Assembly: GCF_947172395.1 (NCBI RefSeq)
Contig: NC_069100.1
Span: 749,001-813,000 of the forward strand
DNA length: 64,000 bases
Direction: 5' to 3'
Source: Bicyclus anynana
Lineage: Eukaryota; Arthropoda; Insecta; Lepidoptera; Nymphalidae
The notes under the pieces were generated by a model, which worked only from the letters and a program-made list of their open reading frames with translations, ran no database searches and was not told where the DNA came from. Made by a program: the position numbers and the translations under genes. Numbering within the stretch: the stretch's first letter is position 1; each line of letters starts with the position of its first letter. Of this stretch, positions 32,216 to 43,646 are shown in pieces.

Positions 32216-32370
32216 CAATCGCTGCGCGGTTCCACACGCGTATTTCCGGGTCTGGTAGGAATACGGGGATAAAATATAGCCTATATCATCCAGGCGTACT
32301 GAAAGAATTTTTCATATCGGTGCAGTAGTTCAAACAAACAATCAAATCTTTCCTCTTTTAAATATTAGTC
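32216..32370 (-). mobile_element. HLE-G, decayed ends
   Basis: 'cgctgcgcggttccacacgc', 'ggtaggaatacggggataaa', 'tactgaaagaatttttcata', 'cctcttttaaatattagtct'. The CTAG end is mutated. Confidence 0.7.
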
Positions 32371-32710
32371 TAAATAAACAAAAACCTTCTGAAAATTATC
32401 ACGCTGAAAACTATACTAAAAAATAGACTACAAAATAGCAAATTGAACAAGCTGTGAACATTAAACCAAGCTTGTAACTTTTGTGTGTTATTTTATTTAC
32501 ATCCATAAAACGTGAATAATATAGCAACTGAACGATACTCGTATCACGAACAATAAAACTATTAAAAAATCGGTTTGGTGGAACATCCATTAATCTAATA
32601 GCTAGTGTTTATCAGTAGTGCTCTTTATGATAATGCTTGTCTAGGGAAGTACTACCCGACCTTGCTTTCAAACACCTTAGTTTAAAGAGAACATTTTTTG
32701 AAGTTTAATT

Positions 32711-32868
32711 CATCAACTCACATATTCGGCTCACTGCTGAGCTCGAGTCTCCTCTCAGAATGAGAGGGGTAAGGCCAATAGTCCACCACGCTGGCCCAAT
32801 ACAGATTGGTAGACTTTACACACGCAGAGAATTAAGATAATTCTCTGGTATGCAGATTTCCTCGCGAC
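32711..32868 (-). repeat. SINE-C tail half
   Basis: 'catattcggctcactgctga', 'aattaagataattctctggt'. It stops at 'tttcctcgcgaccgttt'. Confidence 0.85.
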
Positions 32869-33080
32869 CGTTTTGGAGTTTACATCGTATTTTCATATAT
32901 TTAAAGGTATGAAAAAAATATACGCAGTAAAATTCGATGAACGAATGACAGCGTTACGTTTTTGTGCGCAACCTATTTTGCGCACATTTCACCGTGCGCT
33001 GATGGCGGGCGCGCACGCCGCGACCGCTCCTCAGTTGCGCACATTTCTTTTTTCAAGCGTATATTTATATTTCTATAAAT

Positions 33081-33357
33081 GTTAGCCGTTGACTGCGATC
33101 TCTTCTGATTTTAAGTGACCATGCAGTCTAAGATGGAAGAGGTACAATTTTATACTACCCATATCTCTGACGGTTTCTACGCGGCATCATACCGGAACGC
33201 TTAAACGTTTGGCGGTACGTTATCACCCCTAGTTACTAGCCACGACCGAAGCCTACCACCAGACCTGAGACAATTCAGTAAATAGTAAATCCCAAACCGA
33301 CCCGAACTGGGTCCTGAAATGAACCCGGGACTTCTCTGTTGACAACCTCAGTACAAC
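33081..33357 (-). repeat. SINE-B2 with head
   Basis: 'ttaagtgaccatgcagtcta', 'atctctgacggtttctacgc', 'cggtacgttatcacc', 'ctactagccacgacc'-like block, and a head with the B-box remnant 'gaacccgggacttctctgtt'. The head differs from SINE-B and resembles 49072-49135. Confidence 0.7.
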
Positions 33358-33484
33358 CAACTTTTATGTATCGGCCGCTTTCAGCAACTTGTTTACAGTC
33401 GTCAAGAGAGCACCTTAAGTCTCCCTTCCCGGTCATTAGAATTAGTAACTGATAGGATATAATCGTTATAATCATTATCACCCT

Positions 33485-33590
33485 AAGCCCGTCATTGCAT
33501 TGGAACAGCGTGGTGGGTCTAAGCTCTATATCCCCTGTCCTACAGTAGTAGTAAACAGGTTGATACTGATAATAATGATGGCTGATAATT
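33485..33590 (+). repeat. RJ-type LINE 3' end
   Basis: 'gcccgtcattgcattggaac', 'agcgtggtgggtctaagctc', ending 'ttgatactgataataatgat'. Confidence 0.7.
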
Positions 33591-33710
33591 ATAATGATGG
33601 CTAAGATTCAGGAGGTTACTATCAGAAAGGGAACTCGAAGTTCGTCCTCATTGGTGTTGTGGCTGTAAAGAAATGCAAACAATGAGTAATGCAAATGGCG
33701 CAGGCACTGA

Positions 33711-33750
33711 TACGGCGCTATGCGGCGCTATAGGGCGCTATACGGCGCTA
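33711..33750. repeat. Four 10-bp units
   Basis: Four consecutive 10-mers: 'tacggcgcta', 'tgcggcgcta', 'tagggcgcta', 'tacggcgcta'. GC-rich against AT-rich surroundings. Confidence 0.9.
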
Positions 33751-35585
33751 TATTCGGCTGCAATGGCGCCGCTATTTCTTTCCACGGCGGCCATTACGCG
33801 GACACAATAGGAATTCCCTTGATGAGGTTACCTTCAGTGCGAATGTAGGATGGATGTGGCATAATTATTTAAATTAATAGATCATTTTTATTTTAAAACT
33901 GGGCACTTGCCTGTAATTTCCTATGATTGTAAACGTTTTTGTAGTCATTGATAAAACACTTCCTGAACTTATAGATGTATATGTTAATTGTACACAACAA
34001 GACATTCGCTAGAAAATTTTGTATCTTAAATCTAAAGAAAGGTATTAGTTAGTTATAAATTTGTATAATAAATGAACTACAGCACAACTATTTTAATTCC
34101 CAAGTTATCCAAGGCATATTCTATCCCATTAGAAAAAAATTCTTCATTCTAAATTAATGCAATTCAATTTATACATTTATAAACTGTATGTAGTTATATT
34201 AGCTGCTAGTAACAATAAATTTTGAAGTTCATTATACAACAATTAAACAGAATGGACATCATTAGAGCTTACTCACCTAACATCGCGTCTCAAAAACCCA
34301 CGGAATTAATAAATACAACACTTCTGTTTAAGTTTTAAAAACTCACATCTTCTTTGTGTAAAAATATAGCATATTAAGAAACTCCTTACACAATTGGTAA
34401 TCATAATATGACTGAAAATAAGAATTATTATATTTTTTTTAACACAAACGCATAATCGTACCTACGTCTTCTTATAAAAGGTAGGTGGGCCACGCCCCCT
34501 TACTCTTTCTATTGCTTTTCTATGTTCTGTGCAAAACTCAATTAATTGCCGCATCCACAAAGTACAAGCATCCATCCACTTTTAAAACCATTCATTAAGT
34601 CTGCAACAGTTTAATTCTAGTCAGAAGAAGTTAATGAGACGTCCGCCGTCGCAGTTTTTAATTTTATACCCTCATTTGCCTCCGCCGCGTAAACCTACCT
34701 TTATTGGAGACAACCCCTCTATACCACTCACTAATTAGACTTTTTAATAATGCTTGTTTTAGACTAATCCTAGCCGATTCGTTTTTATAATTTCCTGAAT
34801 CTGAAATTAAGGGAAATTGTTTTTTATGTGGTTTTGTGTGTGTGTGTGTGGTAGTTTTAACAACATATTCGTGTATGTATTGTAGGTTTTATTAATCTAT
34901 ACTAATAAAATAAAGCTAGCTAGTAGCTACTACTATTTTTAAAACGTGCTTATCTCAGGAATTACTAATTCGAATTGAAAAATTATCATTTTAGTGTTAA
35001 ATAGTCCATTTATTGACAAAGGTTTTAAGTTATTAACATCATGCTACGATCAATATTAAGGGAGCGATTACGCAAAAATAATGACGGAATTGTTCCTCTT
35101 TAAAAGTTCGAAAATAATTTAAGTGCGAAAAATCATTTAATTTATTAAAGATTTACAGATTTTTAATAATTTTACCATCGATATCGCCTTAAAATCTAAA
35201 AATTGCGATAAAATATCATTTGAATCGAGCACTAATTGAACACGAGTGCATATTCTATGATCATATTACCACCCCCTGCACCCCCTACTCCTGGCCGCGG
35301 TGCGATGACACTAATAGCGTACCAAATCCATTAATGCGAACCATCGTATTTTGTAATACGGTTATCTTCAAAATAGATGTGAGAATTTATGGTTTTATAC
35401 CCTAATGGTCGCGGTGTATCGAAATAATTAACCAACTTTTTGTACAATCTATATTTATAATAAATCTGTAGAGAGATCAATACTGTTATACATGAAATAT
35501 ATTTCCAAAATAACTATCAGGGGTTAATGAGTAATCGATACTGATGACAAGAATGCAATCAATAAAATTTTAAATGAATGCAATC
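33751..35585. other. No gene seen
   Basis: AT-rich, unique-looking. A (TG)n run lies at about 34834-34850. The 61-codon frame at 35220-35405 has no domain. Confidence 0.5.
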
Positions 35586-35890
35586 AAAAAAATTTTTGTC
35601 TGTCTGTCTGTATGTTCGTTATAGAAATAAAAACTATTCGACGGATTTTAACGAAACTTCGTACAATTATTCTTCATATTCCTGGGCAGGTTATAATAGT
35701 ATATTTATTTATTTTCATCAGACTACGATTAATAGTACGATTAGTAGTGCAGAGCAGTAAATACTCTGCTCCTATTAATCGTTGGGAAATGTTTGGAAAA
35801 CGGGAGAAGTTACTCCATTTTACAGCGATACTACTGTAAGGGCTGGATTAAAGAGGTCTAAGGATGGACGAAGTCGCGGGCGTCCTCTAG
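35586..35890 (+). mobile_element. HLE-H copy
   Basis: Begins with a 'tttgtctgtctgtctgt' run, 'tattcgacggattttaacga', and ends 'gacgaagtcgcgggcgtcct' CTAG|T. The overlapping short open frames are shadows. Confidence 0.7.
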
Positions 35891-36277
35891 TGTTAACCTA
35901 TAAATATTGTAAAGAAAGAGTATTCTAGAACAACAAGTGTTGAGTCAATTGTCCGCTCTTTTCAGTAGAGTTTGCCTTTAAAACTTCCGAACGAGGTAAA
36001 GTTGGTGGTGTAAGATAATCTACTGAACTGATTTTTAACTCCTTGACAGCCGAATTATAGGTCCAAACCAAGCTAACACTTTACTCTGCTACTATTTAGT
36101 CACTGGCATCACTCCTCCTTAAATTGTAAATCGATTGAGAGAGAGCATACGTCCGGAAGTCATGTCTGTGACGCGATAGTCATGCACTAAAGCAGCTCTA
36201 AGGATACGACCGGTCGTAACGCTGTCAATTGAGTGGATACAATAATTCTTTTACCAATATAAAGCCGTGATTGTGAG
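35891..36277. other. No gene seen
   Basis: No supported feature. Confidence 0.4.
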
Positions 36278-36345
36278 TGGCATACGCTATATTATATCCC
36301 CATGTTCTCTCAGGAACGGGAACTACGCAGGCGAAACCGCAGTGT
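36278..36345 (+). mobile_element. HLE-G scrap
   Basis: 'acgctatattatatccccat' and 'gggaactacgcaggcgaaac' 'cgcag'. Only the region before the 3' end remains. Confidence 0.5.
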
Positions 36346-36575
36346 ATCTTTTGTATAGCATAAATTTAATACAAATTAAGCTTCACGTAACATTATGAGC
36401 ACAAAACGTTTTACGCGGTGCACGGATTTGTTTACCTCATTTCGGTAGAAGGGTTAATTGATTCGGCTGATTAAACTCTCTTTCAACAGAGAGAGTCAAT
36501 TAAACTGTTACATACGACTTCGGGTTTGTGGGGAGGTGCAAGTCACAAGATTTTCAATCGTAGTAAGTACTCGTA

Positions 36576-36892
36576 GTGCCGTGATGACCCAGTGGATCCG
36601 ATACCGGAGGGTGTGAGTTCGAATCCGGTTGAAATTCAATCCGGAAATTCAAACGAAATGCACCTCCTACTTTTCAGTTGTGTGCATTTTAAGAAATTGT
36701 AAATCACGTGTCTCAAACGGTGAAGGAAAACATCGTGAGGAAACCTGCACACTAGAGAATTTCTTAATTCTCTTCGTGTGTGAAGTCTGCCAATCCGCAT
36801 TGGGCCAGCGTGGTGGACTATTGGCCTAACCCCTCTCATTCTGAGAGGAGACTCGAGCTCAGCAGTGAGCCGTATATGGGTTGATAACGACG
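36576..36892 (+). mobile_element. SINE-C with 11-bp target duplication
   Basis: Head 'tgccgtgatgacccagtgga', B box GAGTTCGAATCC (36615-36626), body, 'gccgtatatgggttgataac'. Perfect direct repeats 'aagtactcgta' at 36565-36575 and 36893-36903. A short internal echo ('ccggttgaaattcaatccgg') just after the B box is specific to this copy. Confidence 0.95.
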
Positions 36893-37067
36893 AAGTACTC
36901 GTAAGTCAAAATCTTATGACTTGCAACTCATCTTAGAAATTCAAATACAAATTCATTTCTTGATTGAAAGATATACGAACAAAGTAAAAGTTAAGTTAAG
37001 TCTAGTAAATTAATATTTTAAAATACAAACCGATCAATCGATCGTGTTAGTTTAAAATATACACTAC

Positions 37068-37231
37068 CAACAGACGGCGTGAGATTTCACCCGCGTGGTT
37101 CCTGTTCCGTAAGAATTCCCGGATAAAATATAGCACTTGTAGAAAAAATACTAGTGTAGCTTCCCAACAAAGAAATAATTTTTCAATGCAAACAAACAAA
37201 CAATCATATCTTTCCTCTTTATAATATTAGA
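37068..37231 (-). mobile_element. HLE-G copy
   Basis: 'agacggcgtgagatttcacc', 'cgcgtggttcctgttccgta', 'tttcctctttataatattag'. The CTAG end is altered. Confidence 0.75.
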
Positions 37232-37910
37232 ATAGCTGATGTAATGGTCATAAGCTAAAAATACCCTAGCTGAGCTGGTAAGGGATCTTCTCAGTCCAAG
37301 GTGCATATGGAACCCAAATTATTTGAATTTTGAGTGTTCGATTTATCACCATATCATCATATCATAAATTATTTTTTCTTAGGCTTAGATAAGACATGAA
37401 AGAAAAAATAATTTTGACTTTGAATTTGACTTTTGAGGCCGAGGTTAATAAAGACTTTAATCGTATGCAGCATGACTGCAAAGCCTCATTAGTCTGTCAA
37501 CATTCCTCACAATTTCTTTCTACCTTTTATGGAACCATTTCCCGCTGTCTCCTTACACTTGGGCAGCGCCTTGCGCCGGCAGGAAGTGATTGGATATGAA
37601 ATTTTAATGCGCTGTAGTGGAAACCCAATCACTTAGCGATTGTTCCACGCAGGGGGGAATTACACTTTGTTACACTCGTAAATTCGTAAAAACCCCTTCT
37701 GGAGTTCAATTTTTAACTTTAACTTTGTGTGTAAAGTTAGATACACAAGAACTATTAAAGAAACAGAAGCTCACAGTTTCTACAATAATAATGTTTATTT
37801 GCTTTTTTTGATAAAATAGACAACTGTATTGGTAGTAAGCTAATTTGTATAAAATATAAGTATGTATTTACTATTATTGGCAGTTGGCTGATGTTAGAAG
37901 AAGAAATTTT
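37232..37910. other. No gene seen
   Basis: Short frames at 37396-37599 and 37617-37811 show no domain. Confidence 0.45.
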
Positions 37911-38075
37911 GGTTTTTTAACCGACTTAATAAAAGGAGAAGGTTTCTCAATTCGACAATTTTTTTTTCTATGTATGTTCGCGCATGACTGTCGTTTATGG
38001 ACTGATGCTGATGATTCTTTTTTTTTGTTGGAAAGGAGATATTTAGAGTGTATTACCATGATAATAAAATGAGGA
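37911..38075 (+). repeat. Family W, forward
   Basis: 'tttttaaccgacttaataaa', 'ggagaaggtttctcaattcg', 'tatgtatgttcgcgcatgac'. The opening bases are the reverse complement of the end of the 31.0-31.25 kb copy. Confidence 0.65.
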
Positions 38076-38289
38076 TCTAATTAATAAATGGGAGGGGGAA
38101 CTTCCAAAGGTCGTAGGGCCGGTAATGCGTTTCTTAAATTATGCTCTACCTTGGTATGGGTATTTGAACTCTACTCTCTCTTGAACTTACAGTTATCCTG
38201 TACACCCTACAATTGACAACTGACAAAATATGCTTGAAAAACATAAATCAATTAAATCATTCAATCCGTATTTACTTTTATAAATGAGA

Positions 38290-38450
38290 AGCTGGTTTGT
38301 ATTTTACGCTTTCACGCCTAAATTACAAAACGATTAAAAAAAATACTTCATCATTGATAAACTACAATATCAGAGAGTTAAATTGGCAATACTTTATTCC
38401 CATATTCCCATGGGAACGGGAACTAGGATGAAACCGAGAAAGATCCGGCA
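38290..38450 (+). mobile_element. HLE-G-like, decayed
   Basis: 'acgctttcacgcctaaatta', 'cccatgggaacgggaactag', 'gatgaaaccgagaaagatcc'. The hairpin end is lost. Confidence 0.5.
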
Positions 38451-38509
38451 GTAGGTACTCTAATAAAAAGGGATCCAAATTAAATGCTCTACTTACAAAA
38501 CAGTACTAC

Positions 38510-38781
38510 TAGTCTCCTCTCAGAATGAGAGGGGTTAGGCCGATAGTCTACCACGCTGGCCCAATGTAGATTAGCAGACTTTACACACGCAGAGAATTAA
38601 GAAAATTCTCTGGTATGCAAGTTTCCAAATACGATGTTTTTCCTGCAATTTGCGTTTGATATACGTGATATTTAATTTCTAATACGCACACAACTGAAAA
38701 TTTGGAGGTGCATGCCCCGGACCGGATTCGAATCTGAAATCAGCGGCAGATGTCATATCCAGTGGGCTATTACGGCTCACG
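38510..38781 (-). repeat. SINE-C, tail end missing
   Basis: 'agtctcctctcagaatgaga' to 'agtgggctattacggctcac'. The B box is disrupted ('ggattcgaatctg'). Confidence 0.9.
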
Positions 38782-39004
38782 ATACATTAAGTACGGGTAT
38801 TCATATAGAAGTATCTGCTACAGTAATGTAAACAATACGCCATATGAACATCTCTCGCAATGTATTATTCATTACGCGTAATACAGCGATGAGTCGCGTC
38901 GGGCGCGGACAGATGTCATGTGACGTGTGACATGTATTATTGATGGACACGCCTTTTGGTATTAGATTGGTAGAAGAGCTTGCGATGGCTAGACTTTTCT
39001 CATT

Positions 39005-39290
39005 TCAAAACGGAGGTCCTGGGTTCGATCCCCGGCTGAGCAGATTGAGATTTTCTTAACTGGTCCAGGTCTGGCTGGTGAGAGGCCGTGGCTATTTACC
39101 ACCCTACCGGTAAAGACGTACCGCCAAGCGATTTAGAGTTCCGGTACGATGCCGTGTAGAAACCGAAAGGGGTGTGGATTTTCATCCTCCTCCTAACAAG
39201 TTAGACCGCTTTCATCTTAGACTGCATCATCACTTACCACCAGGTAAGGTAGAGAGTCAAGGACTAACTTGTAAAGAATAAATAAATAAT
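39005..39290 (+). repeat. SINE-B, A box missing
   Basis: Starts 'caaaacggaggtcctgggtt' with an intact B box GGGTTCGATCCCC, full body and tail 'gtaaagaataaataaata'. The first ~45 bp including the A box are missing. Confidence 0.9.
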
Positions 39291-40014
39291 CTTTTTTTTG
39301 TTTGTAATTTCATTTAATTTAATTTAGTTATTGTGACTGTATTTATCTTTTTCTTAATTTTATTTCATTTATTTTGGTAATTGTGACTGTTTGTATTTTT
39401 TTTTATTTTTTCACCATGTATAATATTTGCACACTACTAATTTAGTTGAATGTTGTAAAAAACAATAATTCTTGCAAATAAAAAAAAAATTGACGAAGGC
39501 TTAAAAAGCCAAATATGCCAATTATGAATTATGTAACATGGTAAGGAGGTTTCAAAGGTCAGGAGCCTAGTCACTTTTCGAAGTATAAAATGTAATTTTT
39601 ATACGCATATCATGAGACATGTAGACACTCATGCGACCGCGGGCTTGTTAACCAAGATTTTGTCTTGATTTATTAAAATAATGCCGATTTACATTTCGTA
39701 CCGCGTAGAATTGGCCTTTTAGTCGAAGGCAATCGGAATGATTGCCACGCAAATACGAGAAAAGCGATCGTTTCGAACAGGCGGATTTAATGCAAATGGC
39801 GGCGTCCAATGATGGTGGATGCACAGTCGATCGCGGAGCGGTGGCTTTTCCAAATACATCCTCAGAGTCGTTGACAAAATTACCCACATAGATTGAAGAA
39901 ATTTTGAATGAAGAATTAAAGTAGGATTTACGAGCACGCCAAAAGACTGATAAACACAATCCTCTCCGGTTCGCAATCGGGTAAATAATATAATTAATTA
40001 AACAATCATCTGCA
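39291..40014. other. No gene; AT-rich then mixed
   Basis: Two near-repeats ending 'attgtgactgt' lie at 39308-39342 and 39352-39391. The 149-codon antisense frame at 39648-40097 has no domain and is probably chance. Confidence 0.45.
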
Positions 40015-40155
40015 ATCCAGCTGAAAATCAGCACTGTATGATCTATTTTTAAAACGCTTTGCTGAGGTAGGTATATTTTCGGGGTTATGCCACACATCGC
40101 AGGATATTGTCCTGGGAGAGCATATTGGAGATATTGTGATGTATGTGTAATATCA
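40015..40155 (+). repeat. Family F copy
   Basis: 'ccagctgaaaatcagcactg', 'ggggttatgccacacatcgc', 'aggatattgtcctgggagag', 'atattgtgatgtatgtgtaa'. Shares the 'gttatgccacatatcgcag' block with 16.7 kb. Confidence 0.6.
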
Positions 40156-40160
40156 CACTA

Positions 40161-40361
40161 TCACACTAATATTATAAAGGCGAAAGTTTGTGTGTAAGTG
40201 TGTAAGTATGTTTGTTCCTCTTTTACGCTGCGGCTACTGAAGCGATTTAGCTGAAACTTGGAATAGAAATAGATTTTACTCTGGATTAACACATAGGCTA
40301 TTTTTTATCCCGAAAAAATCCATGGTCCCCGCGGGATTTGTGAAAAACTGAACTCCACTAG
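40161..40361 (+). mobile_element. HLE-A without its 3' hairpin
   Basis: A|TC start ('tcacactaatattataaagg'), 'aagcgatttagctgaaactt', 'cccgaaaaaatccatggtcc', then 'gaactcca' directly followed by CTAG|T. The stem-loop normally found before CTAG is missing, though the terminal tetranucleotide and flanking T remain. Confidence 0.8.
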
Positions 40362-40698
40362 TATTGAAATAAAGGCATTATTCTTTTTTTCTTTGAAATT
40401 AAAAATTCAATGAATTTCGGTTGAATTTCGACCACTGCTTCTAGTTTACGTAAAATGTCTCGTAGGCAAGCTATTAAATCGGCATAAACAGGGCAAAAAC
40501 GTCCCCTTACACAATGTTATCCGACGGGAAGGGCGCTCTAATTACACGCTCCGAGAACTGCAAAAACTGACGCAAGGACATTCTGTGTTGTTGTGTTACA
40601 TTAGGCTTTATAAAAAAGGCTCAGAGACACTCAGCGGGCGATAGAGCGAGCCTTATCTCTCCGTGATCGAATCATAAATGAGGAAATCTTCAGACTAA

Positions 40699-40870
40699 TC
40701 AAAGTGACTGATTCAATAAGTTGCAAAGTTGAAGTGGCAATTGCCGGACACACCAAAGTGTCGAAATATCTACCCTGTATTGGAAACGCAGTATTGGTCG
40801 ACTTCTCCTAGATGGCTTAACCTGACGAGCGTAAGGTGGGGTGAAATTCACGCAGCTTGTAATAAACCGG
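40699..40870 (+). mobile_element. LINE-E, decayed, first part
   Basis: 'caaagtgactgattcaataa', 'gttgcaaagttgaagtggca' and 'gcagtattggtcgacttctc' follow the coding order of the 15-kb LINE-E copy (residues TKVTD, then LKWQ, then GKRxxGRPP) with frameshifts. The 61-codon frame at 40729 is a shifted remnant. Confidence 0.65.
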
Positions 40871-40985
40871 TCGATATTTTTTGTCTGGTATGTCAAAATG
40901 AGTTGTACGCCTGAATAGCTGCGTAGGAGAATTCCCAAAGAATGTGAATGCGAAGGGAACAGGCCATATTATACTGGAAAGAATA

Positions 40986-41068
40986 GTACAAAGTGACTTA
41001 GGGTACCAGAAACGTCTAACGTGCGTATGGTACAAAGTGGTTTAGGGTACCAGAAAGGTCTAAAGTAC
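40986..41068. repeat. 44-bp tandem duplication
   Basis: 'gtacaaagtg.cttagggtac' repeats at 40986 and 41030, with 'cagaaa.gtctaa' in both. It lies in the segment that separates the two LINE-E pieces. Confidence 0.85.
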
Positions 41069-41140
41069 AAGTTTGATCTCGAATATTAACCTTACGCTAA
41101 CCGAGCTAACAACATGAACGGAATCACAGGGTAAATATTC

Positions 41141-41215
41141 AATGGATGCATGCAGCTCAGGACCATGGTGTTTAGAAGTCCCTACCAGAAGACTGTGTCC
41201 TGCAGTGAACGTTTT
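41141..41215 (+). mobile_element. LINE-E, decayed, last part
   Basis: 'gtttagaagtccctaccaga' and 'gtcctgcagtgaacg' are the LINE-E end region. It is collinear with 40699-40870 after a ~270-bp gap, and part of the boundary ('gcagct') appears on both sides. Confidence 0.6.
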
Positions 41216-41439
41216 GATAGCAGTAGAGTTTTTTGTGCAAGAGCACGCCCTGGAAAGTACTCTCGCGTTTTTTTTTTATTTTTGTTGCCTACAGTGACGT
41301 AGGCAAGGTTTGTAACTACGGTAGGTCCTACAAACATATATTGAACTAATGTTACATGTTCGTATTGAGTCCGCACTGTAGGTACTATGTGGTGCATTTT
41401 TGCATCTAAAAGTGTATTTTTTTTTTTTATTCTTTTTTT

Positions 41440-41759
41440 TTATTCTTTACAAGTTAGCCCTTGACTACAATCTCACTTGATGGTAAGTGATGATGCAGTC
41501 TAAGATGGAAGCGGGCTAACTTGTTAGGAGGAGGATGAAAATCCACACCCCTTTCGGTTTCTACACGGCATCGTACCGGAACGCTTAATCGCTTGGCGGT
41601 ACGTCTTTGCCGGTAGGGTGGTAACTAGCCACGGCCGAAGCCTCCCACCAGCCAGACCTGGACAAATTAAGAAAATCTAAATCTGCCCAGCCGGGATCGA
41701 ACCCAGGACCTCCGTCTTGTAAATCCACCGCGCATACCACTGCGCCACGGAGGCCGTCA
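41440..41759 (-). mobile_element. SINE-B, full length
   Basis: On the minus strand: 'ggcctccgtggcgcagtggt' (A box), B box GGGTTCGATCCC, 'ggctggtgggaggcttcggc', 'ccgcttccatcttagactgc', tail 'gtaaagaataaaaaaaaa'. Well preserved, hence relatively young. No clear target duplication seen. Confidence 0.95.
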
Positions 41760-41789
41760 ATTACACAGTACGCTATTACCCCATGCAGT

Positions 41790-41836
41790 ATTGCATAGTG
41801 GCAGTGTGGTGGGTTTAATCTTCAAATCCTGGACAT
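41790..41836 (+). repeat. RJ scrap
   Basis: 'attgcatagtggcagtgtgg' 'tgggtttaatc'. Confidence 0.5.
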
Positions 41837-42961
41837 TAACAGTAGTCTGACGATTAATATTATATTTTATGGATTTCCCAAATAAGTTTATCGTGTCCCG
41901 GGTTAAAACTGTAAACGTTATTATCACCAACAATATTAACCCGACGTTAATTCAAGTTCAAAAACTGTTTAATCTTTGTAGGGAAGGAATTCCACGGGGG
42001 GGTTACAAGGGGGGGTATTAGTAAAATACCTCCTGTAGGGCCGAAACCCACTTTCCGAAGCTTTAATGGGCTAAATATCTTGAGCCAGGATAACTTGCAC
42101 TTGTACAGTCAGCAGAAAAGAAAGTTTACATGTATTTTAAAATTATGAATACAAATAGATTTTTCTATCATTATCATCATTATAATCAGCATATTTTAAA
42201 GGCCACTGGCAAGGCCAGATCACAGGCCTGCTCTTCAACTGCAACTTGTAAGGCTTCGTAAAACAAGGTGAGTTCGATAATCGTGAAGCTGTTGAAGTCA
42301 TGAAGAAAATCTAAATATTGTATAGCCTGACCCAGGACTTGGACCTAATTGACTAGTACCCTATGCTTCATAGCCACACGTAAATGAATATTAAATTATT
42401 TAGTATTATTATCTACAAGAAATTTCTGTTTTAATGAATATTCATATTATAAAGGTTGCCGCAAAAATTATTAACACATTCAGCCAATTCAAAACAGAAA
42501 TTAATTGTATTGACGTGTTTTATTAAAAAATGCACCTTCCAATTTGAATTTAAAATTCCTTAAAAATATAGAAGCAACTAAAGCAAATTAATTAAAAGTT
42601 TAAATTTTTATTGCAAAATAATATATAATGTTAATAAAATTGTATCCCTAAAAAATATTTGGTCACAATATTTTTTGTTAACGCTACGTACTACCCTGCT
42701 TAAGTATTAGTCCAGAAGATTGGGCCCAAATCGCACCATTTACCAACGATCGCACAAGAATACAATACGATACACTGTCATACGAGATTTACTTATAAAT
42801 ACATTCATAATTAAATCTAATATAACTATTAACTATAATATTACACAAAAATACATGAAATTGTTTACAAAAAAACAAAGAAGACTTACGAAATGATAAC
42901 AATCGAATCGAACACCGTTTTTGGTAAAAATAACTGCATATATAAATTTCGCTATAAACAA
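41837..42961. other. No gene; possible family L scrap
   Basis: G runs at 41996-42025. At 42660-42790 'ctacgtactaccctgcttaa' and 'gtattagtccagaagattgg' resemble 44860-45000 ('ctactacactgtttaagtat', 'ggaagattggactaag'). Otherwise nothing. Confidence 0.4.
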
Positions 42962-43045
42962 ATGAAGGCTTATTCACTATCTTTGACGTATCTTAGTTGA
43001 CATAATATGTAACAAATGTCACCCGATGCCTATTAAAGAAGGTAG
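42962..43045 (-). repeat. Family M copy
   Basis: 'gcttattcactatctttgac', 'atgtaacaaatgtcacccga' are reverse complements of the 48.9-kb copy. Confidence 0.65.
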
Positions 43046-43436
43046 ATGACATTTTCTCAATTGATTTGATGTTTATTTTAATAGTTTGAGAATAAAGAAC
43101 AGTTAGCTGGACGATTGGGCCTGTCACAAATTAAACAAATTTTTAATTAATATTTCATTGAAATAATATTCAGACGAAGCAGCGGGTGAAAGCTATAATA
43201 TAAATATTAAATTCATTACAAAACAGTTTATATCCTAGAGCCACCGCCGCGTGGAATGGTGCCAACAATGGCTGCTTTTCTTGCTGAACTACCAGCTGAA
43301 TCTTGGATTCATTTGTTTGAATCACACTGAATCCAAATGCTATTCGTATTCATAAATGTATTTCGGTAATACTTAAAAATGGTAATTATTTCTTAGGCCT
43401 AAAATGCGTCACCGACTCTTTTGGAGAGGGGAGGCA

Positions 43437-43646
43437 ATCATCATCATCATTATTATCAACCCATATTCGGCTCACTGCTGAGCTCGAGTCTCCTCTCAGA
43501 ATGGCAGGGGTTAGGCCAATAGTCCACCACGCTGGCCCAATGCGGATTGGCAGACTTGACACACGCAGAAATTAAGAAAATTCTCTGGTATGCAGGTTTT
43601 CTCACGATGTTTTCCTTCACCGATTGAGACACGTGATATTTAATTC
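43437..43646 (-). repeat. SINE-C, head missing
   Basis: (CAT)n tail 'atcatcatcatcattattat', 'cccatattcggctcactgct', up to 'cacgtgatatttaattcag'. The tRNA-like head is replaced by unrelated sequence. Confidence 0.9.

Noticed and set aside
39648..40097. 149-codon minus-strand frame, with a second overlapping frame at 39719
   Set aside because: No domain, no biased composition typical of coding sequence, and two long frames overlap on the same strand. It overlaps family F at its right end. Probably chance.
43437..43460. Independent CAT/ATG microsatellites (also at 16033, 47555 and 36880)
   Set aside because: Each is joined to a LINE-E or SINE-C end and is the element's own 3' tail.
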